A stretch of 64,000 nt of DNA from contig NZ_CP015583.1 of the NCBI RefSeq assembly GCF_001941945.1, positions 2,611,501 through 2,675,500 of the forward strand. Reading direction: 5' to 3'. Made by a program: the position numbers and the translations under genes. Of this stretch, positions 34,662 to 44,727 are shown piece after piece. Below the pieces are notes generated by a model, which saw only the letters and a list, made by a program, of their open reading frames with translations, had not been told where the DNA came from and searched no databases. The stretch is from Roseomonas gilardii. GTDB taxonomy: Bacteria > Pseudomonadota > Alphaproteobacteria > Acetobacterales > Acetobacteraceae. Numbering within the stretch: the stretch's first letter is position 1; every line of letters starts with the position of its first letter.

Positions 34662-35711
34662 ATGAGCCAGACCCTGCCGCGCCTCAGCCCTGGGGATTTC
34701 GTCGCCGCGCTGACCCTGCCGGATGCGCAGGGCGGGGCCTGGGACGTGTCGCACCAGTCCATCGCCCACCTGCACCGCATCCTGCTGCTGCCGCCCTTCC
34801 CGGCGGAGGCGGCGCTGCTGGAGGCGGAGCGCAAGGCCCGTGCCCTCGGCGCCATGCTGGTGCTGGTGGAGGCCGCGCCGCCGGATGGCATCCTGCGCGA
34901 GGAAGCGCTGTCCCGCGTCTTCGATCCGGAGCGGCAACTCGCCGGCATGCTTGGCCTGGGGGCGGAGGGCGGCGCGGCGGTGCTGCTGGCGCGCGGCAAG
35001 ATCGGCCATGTCGCGGCCGGTCCCGGGGCGCTGGAGGAGGTGCTGGACACGCTGGTGCCGCCCGCCCCGCCGGTGCTGCGTGGCACCCCGGCCCCGGTGC
35101 TGATCATCCCGGACATCCTGGAGCCGGCGCTGGTCTCCGCCCTGCTGCGGCACTGGCAGGCCGGGGAGAAGATGAAGGACCGCGTGGCCAGCGCCGCCGG
35201 GGCCGCCAAGGCCGCCGCCGGCATCAAGCGGCGCGCCGATGTCGCGCTGGATGACCGGCAGCTCTATGCGGGTTTCGCCGAGCGCCTGAAGCGGCGCGTG
35301 CTGCCGGAGATGATGCGTGCCTTCCGCTTCCGCGCCGCGAGCTTCGAGCCGCCTCGCATCGGCTGCTACGATTCCGCCGATGCCGGGGCCTTCGGTGCGC
35401 ATCGCGACAACCGTACCCCCTTCACCCGGCACCGCCGCTTCGCGCTCAGCCTGAACCTGAACAGCCAGGGGATGGACTACGACGGCGGCACCCTCACCTT
35501 CCCCGAATTCGGCCCCGACCGGTATGCGCCGGCGGCCGGCGGCGGCGCGGTGTTCTGCTGCGACCTACTGCACGAGGCCCTGCCGGTCACGCGCGGGCGC
35601 CGCTTCGCCATCTTCACCTTCTTCACCGATGCCGAGGGCGCGCAGGCGGAGCAGGAGATGATCCGCCAGCGCGGTGCCGGCCAGGAGGGCGCCGTCCGGA
35701 TGCAGGGCTGA
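34662..35711 (+). CDS. 2OG-Fe(II) oxygenase with N-terminal thioredoxin-like domain
   Basis: A 349-aa cytoplasmic fusion. Residues about 8-135 resemble a peroxiredoxin/AhpC-type thioredoxin fold (LSPGDFVAALTLPDAQGG, then a hydrophobic strand) but contain no cysteine at all, so they cannot act as a peroxidase. Residues about 145-320 are a prolyl-hydroxylase-like double-stranded beta helix. It has the iron ligands His247, Asp249 (GAHRDN) and His304 (DLLHEALPVT), and Arg314 for 2-oxoglutarate. The substrate, perhaps a protein prolyl residue, is unknown. Start ATG 34662 precedes the first domain. Confidence 0.85.
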   Translation: MSQTLPRLSPGDFVAALTLPDAQGGAWDVSHQSIAHLHRILLLPPFPAEAALLEAERKARALGAMLVLVEAAPPDGILREEALSRVFDPERQLAGMLGLGAEGGAAVLLARGKIGHVAAGPGALEEVLDTLVPPAPPVLRGTPAPVLIIPDILEPALVSALLRHWQAGEKMKDRVASAAGAAKAAAGIKRRADVALDDRQLYAGFAERLKRRVLPEMMRAFRFRAASFEPPRIGCYDSADAGAFGAHRDNRTPFTRHRRFALSLNLNSQGMDYDGGTLTFPEFGPDRYAPAAGGGAVFCCDLLHEALPVTRGRRFAIFTFFTDAEGAQAEQEMIRQRGAGQEGAVRMQG

Positions 35712-35739
35712 GCCCCCCGTCCGGCGCCCCACCCGGCCG

Positions 35740-38058
35740 TCACGCGGCCCGGATCGCCCCCAGGAAGCTGCCCGCCTGGGCGCGCAGGCTGGCGGCGCGT
35801 TCGGACAGGTCGCCGCTGGCGGCCATGATCTGCGCCGCCGCCGCGCCGGTCTGCTCCGCCGCGCCCTGCACCTGGCCGATGGCATCGGCCACCATGCCGC
35901 TGCCCTCCGCCATCTGCGCCGCCGAGCGGGCGATCTCGCGCGTCGTGCTGCCCTGCTGCTCCACCGCCGCCGCGATGGCCGTGGCGATCTCGCTGGTGCG
36001 CTCCACCGTGCTGCCGATGCCCTGGATGGCGGAAACCGCCTCGGCGGTCGCCGACTGCATCTGGCCGATCTGCGCGGTGATCTCCTCGGTGGCGCGGGCG
36101 GTCTGCGCGGCCAGGCCCTTCACCTCCCCGGCCACCACCGCGAAGCCCTTGCCCGCCTCGCCGGCCCGCGCCGCCTCGATCGTCGCGTTCAGCGCCAGCA
36201 GGTTGGTCTGTCCCGCGATGTCGGAGATCAGCCGCACCACGTCGCCGATCCGCCTGGCGCCCTCGCTCAGCGAGCGCACGATGGAATCAGTGGACTGCAC
36301 CTCGCTCACCGCCTGCCCCGCCACGGTCGCGGCCTCGCCGACGCGGCGGGTGATCTCGCTCACGCTGGCGGCCATCTCCTCCGCCGCCGCCGCCACCGCC
36401 TGCACATCGGCACTGGACTGGCGCGAGATCTCGGCCACCTCCCGCGCGCGCTCGCCGGAATCCGCGGCGGAGGCGGAGACCGCCGTCACCGCCTGGCGCA
36501 GCTCGTCGGCGCGGCTGGCCACGCCCTCCACCTGGCGGCTCACCTCCGCCTCGAAGACATCGGCCAGCCGCGCCTGCTCCGTCACCACGGTCCAGCTCAG
36601 CATTGGGCCGACATAGCCGCCGGCGGCATCGATGATGGCCGTGGCCCTCAGGTCGCAGACCTCCCCGCCCAGCGTGACCCGGGTGCGGTGGGGCAGGCGC
36701 GACGGGTCGGACAGGATGGCGCGCGCGTCCTGCACGTGGCGGTGGAAGATGTCGATGCTCTGGCCCTTCACCGCCTCCGGCGCGCAGGGCAGCACGCCGC
36801 GCAGCCGCTCCAGCAGCGCGGTCATGCCGGCATTCACATAGGTGATGCGGAACTCGTCCTTCGGGTCGGCGGTCATGATGCCGACCGGCAACTGCTCGAT
36901 CATCTGCCCGCGCGCGAAAGCCTCGCCCGCCACCGCGCGCAGCCGTTCCAGCGCCTGGGCGATCGCCCCGATCTCGTCACGCCGGTCGCGGTCGGGCACG
37001 GGCTGCCTGACATCGCCGACGGCGATGGCGGCGACCGCCGCGGCGAGGCGACGCATCGGCGCCCCGATGGCGCGCGCATTGATCCAGCCCGAGAGCACCA
37101 GCAGCAGCGCCACGATGCCGCCCAGGACCAGCGGCAGCTTCCACAGCCGCTGGATCGAGCGCTCCACCCCCGCATCCGCCTGGACGACGCGCTGGGCCAG
37201 CGTCTGGCCGGCGCTGTCGCCGATCTCCCGCAGGGCCCGGGCGCCGGGCTGGACCTTCTGGACCATGATGCCCTCCAGCGCCTCGCCAGATCCCAGGATC
37301 TCCTCCGTCGCCGCGATCATCTCACCCGCCAGGCGGCCCACCTTGCTCACATCCTCCTTCAGCCGCTCCGCCATCGGCACGTTGAGGGCCGATTGCAGAT
37401 GGACCCTCTGCTGCGCGATGGCCGAGCGGATGCGGCGCGACTGCTGGCCGTCCTGCGTGATCAGGAAGCGCTGCAGCCCGAAGCGGATGTCGTTCACCGC
37501 GTTCTGGAAGCTCGTCATCCGGTCCCGCAGCTCGGTGGCCGCGGAATTGCTGTCCGTGTCGAACTCGATGGCGCCGAAGACGCTTTCCAGCGCCTGATCG
37601 ATGGCGCCGCTGGTGGGATAGAAGCGGTCGTCGCGCGCCTGCAGCAGGTGCTGGCGGCTGCTGGCCATGTCATCGACCGCGCCGGCATAGGCCTGCAACA
37701 GCGCTGGCAGCTCCCCGAGCCTTCCCCGCAGCGCGTCCGGCACGTCGCGCAGCAGATCCTCCCCCTGCGTCTCCGCTCGCCGCAGCAGGTTCCGTGCCCG
37801 TTCCCTGACATCCCGCACGGCCTCCGTGGTCTGAGCCGCGCGCAGGGTGAGGGCCAGGGCCGGAACGTCCTGGACCGTGTCGGACAGGTCGTTGAGATGC
37901 AGCGCCGTCCTGTTGGCCCGCGAGAACTCTTCCGCCTGCTGTCCGATGGAACCGACCTCCTGCCAGATCACGGCCGGCAGCATTCCCAGGAGAAGAAGCG
38001 TCAGCCCGGCGGAGACGGCCAGCTTCCGCCCCACGGAAAGATCACGATACAGGCGCAT
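35740..38058 (-). CDS. methyl-accepting chemotaxis protein with PAS domain
   Basis: Chemoreceptor of 772 aa. Order: short cytoplasmic tail, membrane helix 1 (about 10-32), periplasmic helical sensor (about 35-310), membrane helix 2 ([20 protein letters not shown]), HAMP, a PAS-like segment ([20 protein letters not shown]), then the MA signalling domain. The hairpin tip is at the [31 protein letters not shown] stretch. ATG 38058 follows a GGGGG ribosome site. No che genes are nearby. The ligand is unknown; the PAS segment could sense redox or small molecules. Confidence 0.93.
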   Translation of the reverse strand: MRLYRDLSVGRKLAVSAGLTLLLLGMLPAVIWQEVGSIGQQAEEFSRANRTALHLNDLSDTVQDVPALALTLRAAQTTEAVRDVRERARNLLRRAETQGEDLLRDVPDALRGRLGELPALLQAYAGAVDDMASSRQHLLQARDDRFYPTSGAIDQALESVFGAIEFDTDSNSAATELRDRMTSFQNAVNDIRFGLQRFLITQDGQQSRRIRSAIAQQRVHLQSALNVPMAERLKEDVSKVGRLAGEMIAATEEILGSGEALEGIMVQKVQPGARALREIGDSAGQTLAQRVVQADAGVERSIQRLWKLPLVLGGIVALLLVLSGWINARAIGAPMRRLAAAVAAIAVGDVRQPVPDRDRRDEIGAIAQALERLRAVAGEAFARGQMIEQLPVGIMTADPKDEFRITYVNAGMTALLERLRGVLPCAPEAVKGQSIDIFHRHVQDARAILSDPSRLPHRTRVTLGGEVCDLRATAIIDAAGGYVGPMLSWTVVTEQARLADVFEAEVSRQVEGVASRADELRQAVTAVSASAADSGERAREVAEISRQSSADVQAVAAAAEEMAASVSEITRRVGEAATVAGQAVSEVQSTDSIVRSLSEGARRIGDVVRLISDIAGQTNLLALNATIEAARAGEAGKGFAVVAGEVKGLAAQTARATEEITAQIGQMQSATAEAVSAIQGIGSTVERTSEIATAIAAAVEQQGSTTREIARSAAQMAEGSGMVADAIGQVQGAAEQTGAAAAQIMAASGDLSERAASLRAQAGSFLGAIRAA

Positions 38059-38267
38059 CCAAACCCCCAGCACTCAAATGCGGGAAGGATGAGGTGGAAA
38101 GGTGAAATGCCGGTGAATGCCGGACGGTGCCCACCGAGAAGTCCCGGCCTGGAAGGCTGACATGGCATACGGCGTTTCAAAATTTACCCTCTTTCTCACA
38201 ACATGGACCGATGGCAAACTTCGGGAGCGAGGGGCCGCCATTCACTATGATTGTGGGGTTATGCAGG

Positions 38268-38495
38268 ATGCTCGAGGAGTGGAAGCAGCGGCTCCACCTG
38301 TGGTCACGTCAGGTCGGCAGGCCCGGGACGGCGCAGAACATGCAGGCCCTGCAGGTGGCCCAGACCGGGACGAGGACCGCCCTGGGCATGATCGTGGTCG
38401 CGCTGACGGTCCTGACCGTCAGGCTGATGGAGGATGCCTACCGGCATTTCGGGCCGGGCATCCTCGACACCGCCAGAAGCTTCTCGCTCTTCTGA
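38268..38495 (+). CDS. small single-span membrane protein
   Basis: A possible 75-aa protein beginning MLEEWKQRLHLWSRQ, with one membrane helix (TALGMIVVALTVLTVRLM) in the middle and a short tail. It was kept because of its membrane span and its place in an otherwise empty 490-base gap. The frame is open from 38127 and ATGs at 38213 and 38247 are alternatives; no start has a strong ribosome site. Function unknown. Confidence 0.45.
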   Translation: MLEEWKQRLHLWSRQVGRPGTAQNMQALQVAQTGTRTALGMIVVALTVLTVRLMEDAYRHFGPGILDTARSFSLF

Positions 38496-38547
38496 CCGGG
38501 AAAGGCCGGAGGCTCCGCCGGGGGCGGAAGCCCTGCGGCGCCTCGCC

Positions 38548-39708
38548 TCAGCCGGGATTGGCCGCGCGCAGCAGGAACTCGCGCCCGACCTTGACCCGCG
38601 GCACGCCGTCATAGGCCACGATATCCGCCGTGGCGTAGGTCTCGCTCCAGCGGTCGGGGATGAAGGACCCGGTGCCGACGACATCGAGCGGCGCCTTGGC
38701 CTCCGCCATCACGCGGCACTTGGCGACGGAGAAGCCGGAGGAGGCGATGATCCGCACCTTGGGGAAGCCGGCCTTGTCCAGCGCCTCCCGCATCCGCCAG
38801 ATGGCGGCGGCGGAAACGCCGGTGCCGACCAGGAAGCGCAACTCCTCCTCGGTGCGGTAGCGGCGGATGGCGCCGGGCATGTTGCGCTCCAGAACCGCGT
38901 AGGATTCGCCGGGGTCCAGCGTTTCCAGGTAGCGGCCGCCATGCGTGTCCAGCCGTACCGAGACCCGGCCCGCGGCGGCGAGATCCGGGAAGCGGCGGCA
39001 GACCTCCAGCCCGTCCGTGATCTCCCGCCCGAAATAGTCGGTGAGCACGGTGAGGTCGTCGTCCGGATAGGTCTCGCGGAACATCTCCGCGGCGCGCAGG
39101 GTGGAGCCGGCATAGCCGATCAGCGCATGCGGCATCGTACCCAGCCCGGCCTCCGTGCCGAACCAGTGCGCGGTGGCGTTGCTCGCATTGCCCACGAAGC
39201 CGCGCGCGCCTTCCTGCCGGGCGGCATTGCCACCGGTGGCGGCGGCATAGGCCATCATTTCCTGCATGTCGGCGCCGGCGCAGTGCCGGGCATCCATGGC
39301 CAGGAAGGGGGTCTTCGGCAGTTCCAGGCACATCTGGTAGGCGTTGTGGGCGGCAACGCAGGGCGGCCCCACCTGCTGCAGCAGCAGCGTTTCCAGATCC
39401 ACCAGCCCGACGAAGGAGCCGGTGAGATAGAGCAGCGGATCGCCCGCGCCGACCCAGCTCCCCTCGGGATGCATCAGGTCGATCTGCACATCCAGCCCGC
39501 GCTCGGCCGTCACCCGCCGCAGCCATTCCAGCGCGAGGCGCGGCGCGGAGATCACCGGGCGGCGCAGGAAGACGGCATAGGTAACGCGGCAGTCGCCATG
39601 CGCCGCCACGATCGCCCTGGTGCGGTTGAAGTAGCTGTCGGTGCGGGCGGTGATCTCCGCGTCCATCTCCGCCCTGTTCAGGGCCGGTCCTGCCGGGGGC
39701 TCCGCCAT
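38548..39708 (-). CDS. nicotinate phosphoribosyltransferase family protein
   Basis: A 386-aa enzyme of the nicotinate/quinolinate phosphoribosyltransferase fold, expected to make nicotinate mononucleotide from nicotinate and PRPP (NAD salvage). Visible elements: NRAEMDAEITARTDSYFNRTR, a central SNATAHWFGTEAGLGTMPHAL with the active-site region, RLDTHGGRYLE, and VGTGSFIPDRWSETYATADIV near the end. ATG 39708 follows a GGAAGG site; the frame is open another 114 codons of Arg/Pro-rich filler. The exact substrate is inferred from the family. The degenerate NadE-like gene lies about 5 kb away on the same strand. Confidence 0.8.
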   Translation of the reverse strand: MAEPPAGPALNRAEMDAEITARTDSYFNRTRAIVAAHGDCRVTYAVFLRRPVISAPRLALEWLRRVTAERGLDVQIDLMHPEGSWVGAGDPLLYLTGSFVGLVDLETLLLQQVGPPCVAAHNAYQMCLELPKTPFLAMDARHCAGADMQEMMAYAAATGGNAARQEGARGFVGNASNATAHWFGTEAGLGTMPHALIGYAGSTLRAAEMFRETYPDDDLTVLTDYFGREITDGLEVCRRFPDLAAAGRVSVRLDTHGGRYLETLDPGESYAVLERNMPGAIRRYRTEEELRFLVGTGVSAAAIWRMREALDKAGFPKVRIIASSGFSVAKCRVMAEAKAPLDVVGTGSFIPDRWSETYATADIVAYDGVPRVKVGREFLLRAANPG

Positions 39709-39875
39709 GCCTCTGTCCTTCCCTCGATCCATCGTCCCGCGCGGCATGACAGGCACCGCGCGTCGTCCCGGCCGCAGCATCGCCCCGCCCGGCGGGACCG
39801 ACTGTGGCATGCCGCCGGGAGAGCGCCCATGCCGCCGGGGCGATGCAGATCCGCACCGCCCCGGCGGGGCTGAAG

Positions 39876-41258
39876 CTACTGCGCGGCCTGGAGCGGCAGG
39901 CTGCTCGTGCCTGGCCGGCGGGCCTTGAGTTCCTCCGCCACCAGGAAGGCCAGTTCCAGCGACTGCTCCGCGTTCAGGCGGGGGTCGCAGGCGGTGGCAT
40001 AGGAGCGCGACAGGTCGGCCTCGGTCAGACGGTGGGCGCCGCCCAGGCATTCCGTCACGTCGGCGCCCGTCATCTCCACATGCACGCCGCCGGGCCAGGT
40101 GCCCTCGGCCTGGTGCACGTCGAAGAAGCTCCGGACCTCGCGTAGGATGGCGTCGAAGGAGCGGGTCTTGTAGCCGCCGGCCGGCACGGTGTTGCCGTGC
40201 ATCGGGTCGGTGATCCAGGTGACCTTGCGCCCCTCGGCCTTCACCGCGCGCACCAGGGCGGGAAGATGCTGCTCCACCTTGCCGGCGCCCATGCGGGTGA
40301 TCAGCGTCAGCCGCCCCGGCACGTTGCGCGGGTTCAGCCGCTCGGTGAGCCGCAGCAGGTCCTCCACCGAGGTGGTCGGCCCGACCTTGAAGCCGATCGG
40401 GTTGGCCACGCCGCTCAGGAACTCGACATGCGCGCCGTCCGGCTGCCGCGTGCGGTCGCCGATCCAGAGGAAATGCGCCGAGCAGGCATAGTGCCGGCGC
40501 GGATGCGTCGAGGGCTCGCGCGTCAGCGCCTGCTCGTAGCCGAGCAGCAGCGCCTCGTGCGAGGTGTAGAATTCCGTCTCGTGGAGCTGCGGCGCGTTCT
40601 CCATGCCGCAGGCCTTCATGAAGCGCAGCGTCTCGTCGATGCGCGCCGCGAGGTCCTGGTAGCGTTCCGCCAGCGGCGAGCGCTCCACGAAGCCCAGATT
40701 CCAGCGATGCACCTGGTTCAGGTCGGCGAAGCCGCCGGTGGCGAAGGCGCGCAGCAGGTTCAGCGTCGCCGCCGATTGCAGATAGGCGAATTCCATCCGC
40801 GACGGGTCGGGCACCCGGGCGGCGGCGGTGAATTCGGGCCCGTTGACGATGTCCCCACGATAGGAGGGCAGCGTCTCGCCATGGCGCGTTTCCGTGTCGG
40901 AGGAGCGCGGCTTGGCGAACTGCCCGGCCATGCGGCCCAGCTTCACCACCGGCAGGGAGGCGCCGAAGGTCAGCACCACCGCCATCTGCAACAGCACCTT
41001 GAAGGTGTCGCGGATGTTGTCGGCCCGGAAATCCGCGAAGGATTCTGCGCAGTCGCCGCCCTGGAGGACGAAGGCGCGGCCTTCCGCGGCATCGGCGAGG
41101 CGGGCGGTCAGGCGGTCGGCCTCCCCGGCAAAGACCAGCGGCGGAAAGGAGGCGAGCTTCGCCTCCGCGGCCGCGAGGTCGTTGCTGTCGGGGTAGTCGG
41201 GCACCTGGCGGATCGGCATGTCGCGCCAGGATCCGGGGTGCCAGTCCTTGCTGGTCAT
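39876..41258 (-). CDS. class II 3-deoxy-7-phosphoheptulonate (DAHP) synthase
   Basis: First enzyme of the shikimate pathway: joins erythrose-4-phosphate and phosphoenolpyruvate. The 460-aa length and sequence fit the plant-like class II type: N-terminal [18 protein letters not shown], metal-binding Cys in [12 protein letters not shown], the [10 protein letters not shown] phosphate region, and metal-binding His/Glu in DPMHGNT and [17 protein letters not shown]. The start is at the conserved N-terminus. No other aro genes are close. Confidence 0.95.
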   Translation of the reverse strand: MTSKDWHPGSWRDMPIRQVPDYPDSNDLAAAEAKLASFPPLVFAGEADRLTARLADAAEGRAFVLQGGDCAESFADFRADNIRDTFKVLLQMAVVLTFGASLPVVKLGRMAGQFAKPRSSDTETRHGETLPSYRGDIVNGPEFTAAARVPDPSRMEFAYLQSAATLNLLRAFATGGFADLNQVHRWNLGFVERSPLAERYQDLAARIDETLRFMKACGMENAPQLHETEFYTSHEALLLGYEQALTREPSTHPRRHYACSAHFLWIGDRTRQPDGAHVEFLSGVANPIGFKVGPTTSVEDLLRLTERLNPRNVPGRLTLITRMGAGKVEQHLPALVRAVKAEGRKVTWITDPMHGNTVPAGGYKTRSFDAILREVRSFFDVHQAEGTWPGGVHVEMTGADVTECLGGAHRLTEADLSRSYATACDPRLNAEQSLELAFLVAEELKARRPGTSSLPLQAAQ

Positions 41259-41306
41259 CGTTGTGGCGCTTCCGTTTTCGGGGGCGGGACCATAGCGGCG
41301 GTTCCG

Positions 41307-41344
41307 CCCCCAGGGAAAGCCCCCAGGGAAAGCTCCTAGGGAAG
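41307..41344. repeat. 13-base tandem repeat, three copies
   Basis: CCCCCAGGGAAAG stands twice in exact succession, followed by a diverged third copy (CTCCTAGGGAAG). It lies in the 99-base gap between the DAHP synthase start and the glutathione reductase stop, where it could affect the DAHP synthase leader. Confidence 0.7.
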
Positions 41345-41357
41345 TTCCGGCGGAGGG

Positions 41358-42752
41358 TCAGACCTCCTCCCGCCCCCCTTCATCCTGCGTATCTCCCGCG
41401 CGCCGGGCGGGGGAGCGGAGGGTGACGAACTCCTCGGCGGCGGTCGGATGGATGCCGATGGTGGCGTCGAGCTGCGCCTTGGTGAGCCCGTTCACCACCG
41501 CCACGGCGAAGCCCTGCAGGATCTCCGGCGCGTCCTCGCCCAGCATGTGGATGCCGAGAAGGCGGTCGGTCTTCGCATCCACCACCACCTTCATCAGGCT
41601 GCGACGCCCTTCCCGCTTGCTGATCGTGTGCCGCATCGGGGTGAAGCGGGTGAGGTAGATGTCGGTCGGGCCCCGTGCCGCGGCCTCCTCCTCGGTCAGG
41701 CCGACGCTGCCGATTGGCGGCGAGGAGAAGACGGCCTTGGGCACGTTGTCATAGGACGCGCGGCGCGGCCGGCCGCCGAACAACGTGTCGGCCAGGGCAT
41801 GGCCCACCGCCGTCGCCATGGGGGTCAGGTTCAGCCGGTCCGTGACATCGCCGATGGCATAGATGTGCGGGACGCTGGTGACGTGGTCCTCGTCCACCGC
41901 CACGGCGCCGCGCGCGTCCACCGCCACCCCGGCTTCCTCCAGCCCCAGCCCCTGGGTCGCCGGCTCACGCCCCACCGCCACCAGCACGGCATCGGCCTCC
42001 AGCACCCGGCCGGAGGCCAGCTCGACGATCCGCCCGTCGCCCGCCGCGCCGAAGCCGGTGATGGTCTCGCCCGGGTTGATCTTGATGCCCTGAGCGGTCA
42101 GTGCCTCGGCCAGCCCTTCGCGCAGTTCCTGGTCGAAGCCGCGCAGAGGCCATCTCTGGCGGTAGGTCAGCACCACCTCCGAGCCCAGCGCGTGCAGCAG
42201 CCCGGCGAATTCCACGCCGATATAGCCGCCGCCAACGATGATGATCTTCTCCGGCCGCTTCTCCAGGGTGAAGAGGTCGTCCGAGATCATCACGCAGTCG
42301 ATGCCCGGCAGGTCCGGCCGGATCGGGCGGCCGCCCACGGCGATGACGATGCGCTCCGCGGTCACCCGCTCCTCGCCGACCTGCAGGGTGTGCGCGTCCA
42401 GGAAGCGGGCATGCGCCTCGAAGACCCGGGCGCCGTTGCCCTCCAGCAGCCGGCGGTAGATGCCGTTGAGGCGTGCGACCTCGCGGTCCCGCGCCTCCCT
42501 CAGCACGGACCAGTCATGGCCGCGGTTCTCGATGTCCCAGCCGAAGGCGCCGGCATCCGCCGCCCACTGCCCGTATTCGGCGGCCTGCACCATGATCTTC
42601 TTGGGCACGCAGCCGACATTGACGCAGGTGCCGCCCCAGAAGCGGCTTTCCGCGATACCCACCCGCGCGCCATGCCCGGCGGCGATGCGGGCGCAGCGCA
42701 CGCCGGCGCTGCCGCCGCCGATCACGAAGAGGTCGAAGTCGTAGGAAGGCAT
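41358..42752 (-). CDS. gor: glutathione-disulfide reductase
   Basis: FAD- and NADPH-dependent reductase of 464 aa that keeps glutathione reduced. It has the FAD dinucleotide fold (LFVIGGGSAGVRCARIAA), the redox disulfide in WGGTCVNVGCVPKK, the NADPH fold (IIIVGGGYIGVEFAG) and the C-terminal active His-Glu in GIHPTAAEEFV. The short C-terminal extension (RRAGDTQDEGGREEV) is polar. The sequence is closer to glutathione reductase than to mercuric or dihydrolipoamide relatives. It reads in the same direction as DAHP synthase. Confidence 0.94.
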   Translation of the reverse strand: MPSYDFDLFVIGGGSAGVRCARIAAGHGARVGIAESRFWGGTCVNVGCVPKKIMVQAAEYGQWAADAGAFGWDIENRGHDWSVLREARDREVARLNGIYRRLLEGNGARVFEAHARFLDAHTLQVGEERVTAERIVIAVGGRPIRPDLPGIDCVMISDDLFTLEKRPEKIIIVGGGYIGVEFAGLLHALGSEVVLTYRQRWPLRGFDQELREGLAEALTAQGIKINPGETITGFGAAGDGRIVELASGRVLEADAVLVAVGREPATQGLGLEEAGVAVDARGAVAVDEDHVTSVPHIYAIGDVTDRLNLTPMATAVGHALADTLFGGRPRRASYDNVPKAVFSSPPIGSVGLTEEEAAARGPTDIYLTRFTPMRHTISKREGRRSLMKVVVDAKTDRLLGIHMLGEDAPEILQGFAVAVVNGLTKAQLDATIGIHPTAAEEFVTLRSPARRAGDTQDEGGREEV

Positions 42753-42900
42753 CCGGAATCCTCGGCTGGGGGGCGCTGGAGGGCGCCCCTGTCACGGAGC
42801 CCTAGGTCGGGCCTTCCGCGGCCCGGGGCAAGGCCCCGGCGCCCGGGGGCGCTCCCCGGGGCAAGGCAGGTCTGCCGGAAGCGCGCTCTCGGAAGCGGGC

Positions 42901-44577
42901 TCAGCCCGCCTCCAGCCAGGCTGCCGCATTGCCGGGAAGCTCCGCCGCTCCTTCCAGTGGCAGGCTGGCCAGTGGCAGGCTGGCAGCGAGGACGCGGCCC
43001 GCCGGCAGGGGGACCGGCGCGTCCCCCAGGTTGATGACCGCCCGCACGGCCCCGTTGCGCAGCGTCAGGACGCAGGGCGCGCCGGCCTCCCAGGCCAGTT
43101 CCCCCCGCCCCAGCCCATGCTCCCGGCGCAGGCGGAGCAGGCGGCGATAGAGTTCCAGCGTGGAATCCGGCACGCCCTCCTGCCGGTCCGCGGCATAGGC
43201 GCGGAAGCCCTCCGGCTGCGGCAGCCAGGTCGCGGCGGTGGGGCCGAAGCCGAAGCCCGGCGCCTCCGCCTCCCAGGGGATCGGCACGCGGCAGCCGTCG
43301 CGGCCGGTCTCCACCCCGCCGGTGCGGAAGAAGGAGGGGTCCTGGCGGTGGCGGGCCTCCAGCGTGGTGTGCTCCGGCAGGCCCAGCTCCTCGCCCTGGT
43401 AGATATAGGCCGAGCCCGGCAGGGCCAGGGTCAGCAGCGCCATGGCCCGGGCACGGCGCAGCCCCAGCGCCTCGTCCGGCTGCTCGCCCGCCGCGTCGAT
43501 GCCGAGCGGGCGGGAGCCCGGCACGGCCAGCCCGTAGCGCGAGGCATGGCGCACCGTGTCGTGGTTGGACAGGACCCAGGTGGTCGGCGCACCCACGGCG
43601 GCGGCCGCCTGGAGGGAGGCGTCGATCACCTGCCGGAGCTCGGCCGCGTCCCAGAGCGCGGTCAGGTAGTCGAAGTTGAAGGCCTGATGCATCTCGTCCG
43701 GGCGGACATAGCGGGCGAGGCGGGACTGCGGCTTCACCCAGGCCTCCGCCACCATCATCCGGTCGCCAGGATAGGCGGCCAGCACGCGGTGCCAGTCGCG
43801 GTAAATCGCGTGCACCTCCTCCTGGTCCCACATCGGTCCCATGTCGCGGCGCTCCTCGCCCTCGATCATGGTGGCCTGCCCGCTCCATTCCGGCAGGCCC
43901 GGGGCCTTGACCAGGCCGTGCGCGACATCGACGCGGAAGCCGTCCACGCCCCGGTCGAGCCAGAAGCGGAGGATGCCCTCGAACTCGGCGCGGACCTCGG
44001 GGTGGCCCCAGTCGAAATCCGGCTGCCGCCGGTCGAAGAGGTGCAGGTACCACTGCCTGTCGCCGGGCGCGCGCGACCAGGCGGAGCCGCCGAAGACGCT
44101 GCGCCAGTCATTGGGCGGCACCTCCCCGCCGGGGCCGCGCCCATCGCGGAAGATATAGCGTGCGCGCTCCGGGCTGCCGGGCGGGGTGCGGAGGGCGGCC
44201 TGGAACCAGGGATGCTCGTCCGAGCTGTGGTTCGGCACCAGATCCACGATCACCCGCAGCCCCAGCGCATGGGCCCGTTGCAGCAGGCGATCGAAATCCG
44301 CCAGCGTGCCGAAGAGCGGGTCCACGTCCCGGTAGTCCGCGACATCGTAGCCCCCATCGGCCTGCGGCGAGCGGTAGAAGGGCGAGAGCCAGACCGCATC
44401 CACCCCGAGCCGCGCTACATGGGGCAGGCGGGCGGCGATGCCCGGCAGGTCCCCCATCCCGTCGCCATCGGAGTCCGCGAAGGAGCGCGGGTAGATCTGG
44501 TAGATCACGGCCGAGCGCCACCATTCGGCGCCAGGGTGGCTGGAAGTGGGGGTGGCCGCGGTCACGACTTGGTCCAT
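42901..44577 (-). CDS. GH13 alpha-glucosidase
   Basis: Cytoplasmic alpha-amylase-family glycosidase of 558 aa, probably alpha-glucosidase or oligo-1,6-glucosidase. The TIM-barrel motifs are in order: IYQIYPRSFADSDGDGMGDLPGI at the start, VDLVPNHSSDEHPWF (region I), FRVDVAHG with nucleophile Asp (region II), MVAEAWV with the acid Glu (region III) and LSNHDTVR with the transition-state Asp (region IV). ATG 44577 was chosen; the upstream 31 codons are not family-like. No sugar transporter or regulator is adjacent. An AT-rich stretch with TTGC-AAC-GCAA (about 44664-44674) upstream may be an operator. Confidence 0.92.
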   Translation of the reverse strand: MDQVVTAATPTSSHPGAEWWRSAVIYQIYPRSFADSDGDGMGDLPGIAARLPHVARLGVDAVWLSPFYRSPQADGGYDVADYRDVDPLFGTLADFDRLLQRAHALGLRVIVDLVPNHSSDEHPWFQAALRTPPGSPERARYIFRDGRGPGGEVPPNDWRSVFGGSAWSRAPGDRQWYLHLFDRRQPDFDWGHPEVRAEFEGILRFWLDRGVDGFRVDVAHGLVKAPGLPEWSGQATMIEGEERRDMGPMWDQEEVHAIYRDWHRVLAAYPGDRMMVAEAWVKPQSRLARYVRPDEMHQAFNFDYLTALWDAAELRQVIDASLQAAAAVGAPTTWVLSNHDTVRHASRYGLAVPGSRPLGIDAAGEQPDEALGLRRARAMALLTLALPGSAYIYQGEELGLPEHTTLEARHRQDPSFFRTGGVETGRDGCRVPIPWEAEAPGFGFGPTAATWLPQPEGFRAYAADRQEGVPDSTLELYRRLLRLRREHGLGRGELAWEAGAPCVLTLRNGAVRAVINLGDAPVPLPAGRVLAASLPLASLPLEGAAELPGNAAAWLEAG

Positions 44578-44727
44578 GCCGGTCGTCCTGCTTGCTGGTT
44601 CTGGGGCGCCCAACATCCGCCGCACCGCAGGGTTGAGTCGGAAACCGCCGCCCCTCCGAATATATTGCAACGCAACATGACGGATGGGGGTGCCGTATCA
44701 AGCCCGAACCACCCCATGTGGCCGCTC

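Noticed and set aside
39709-40050. 114-codon N-terminal extension of the nicotinate phosphoribosyltransferase gene
   Set aside because: Pro/Arg/Gly filler without similarity to the family; a good ribosome site precedes ATG 39708.
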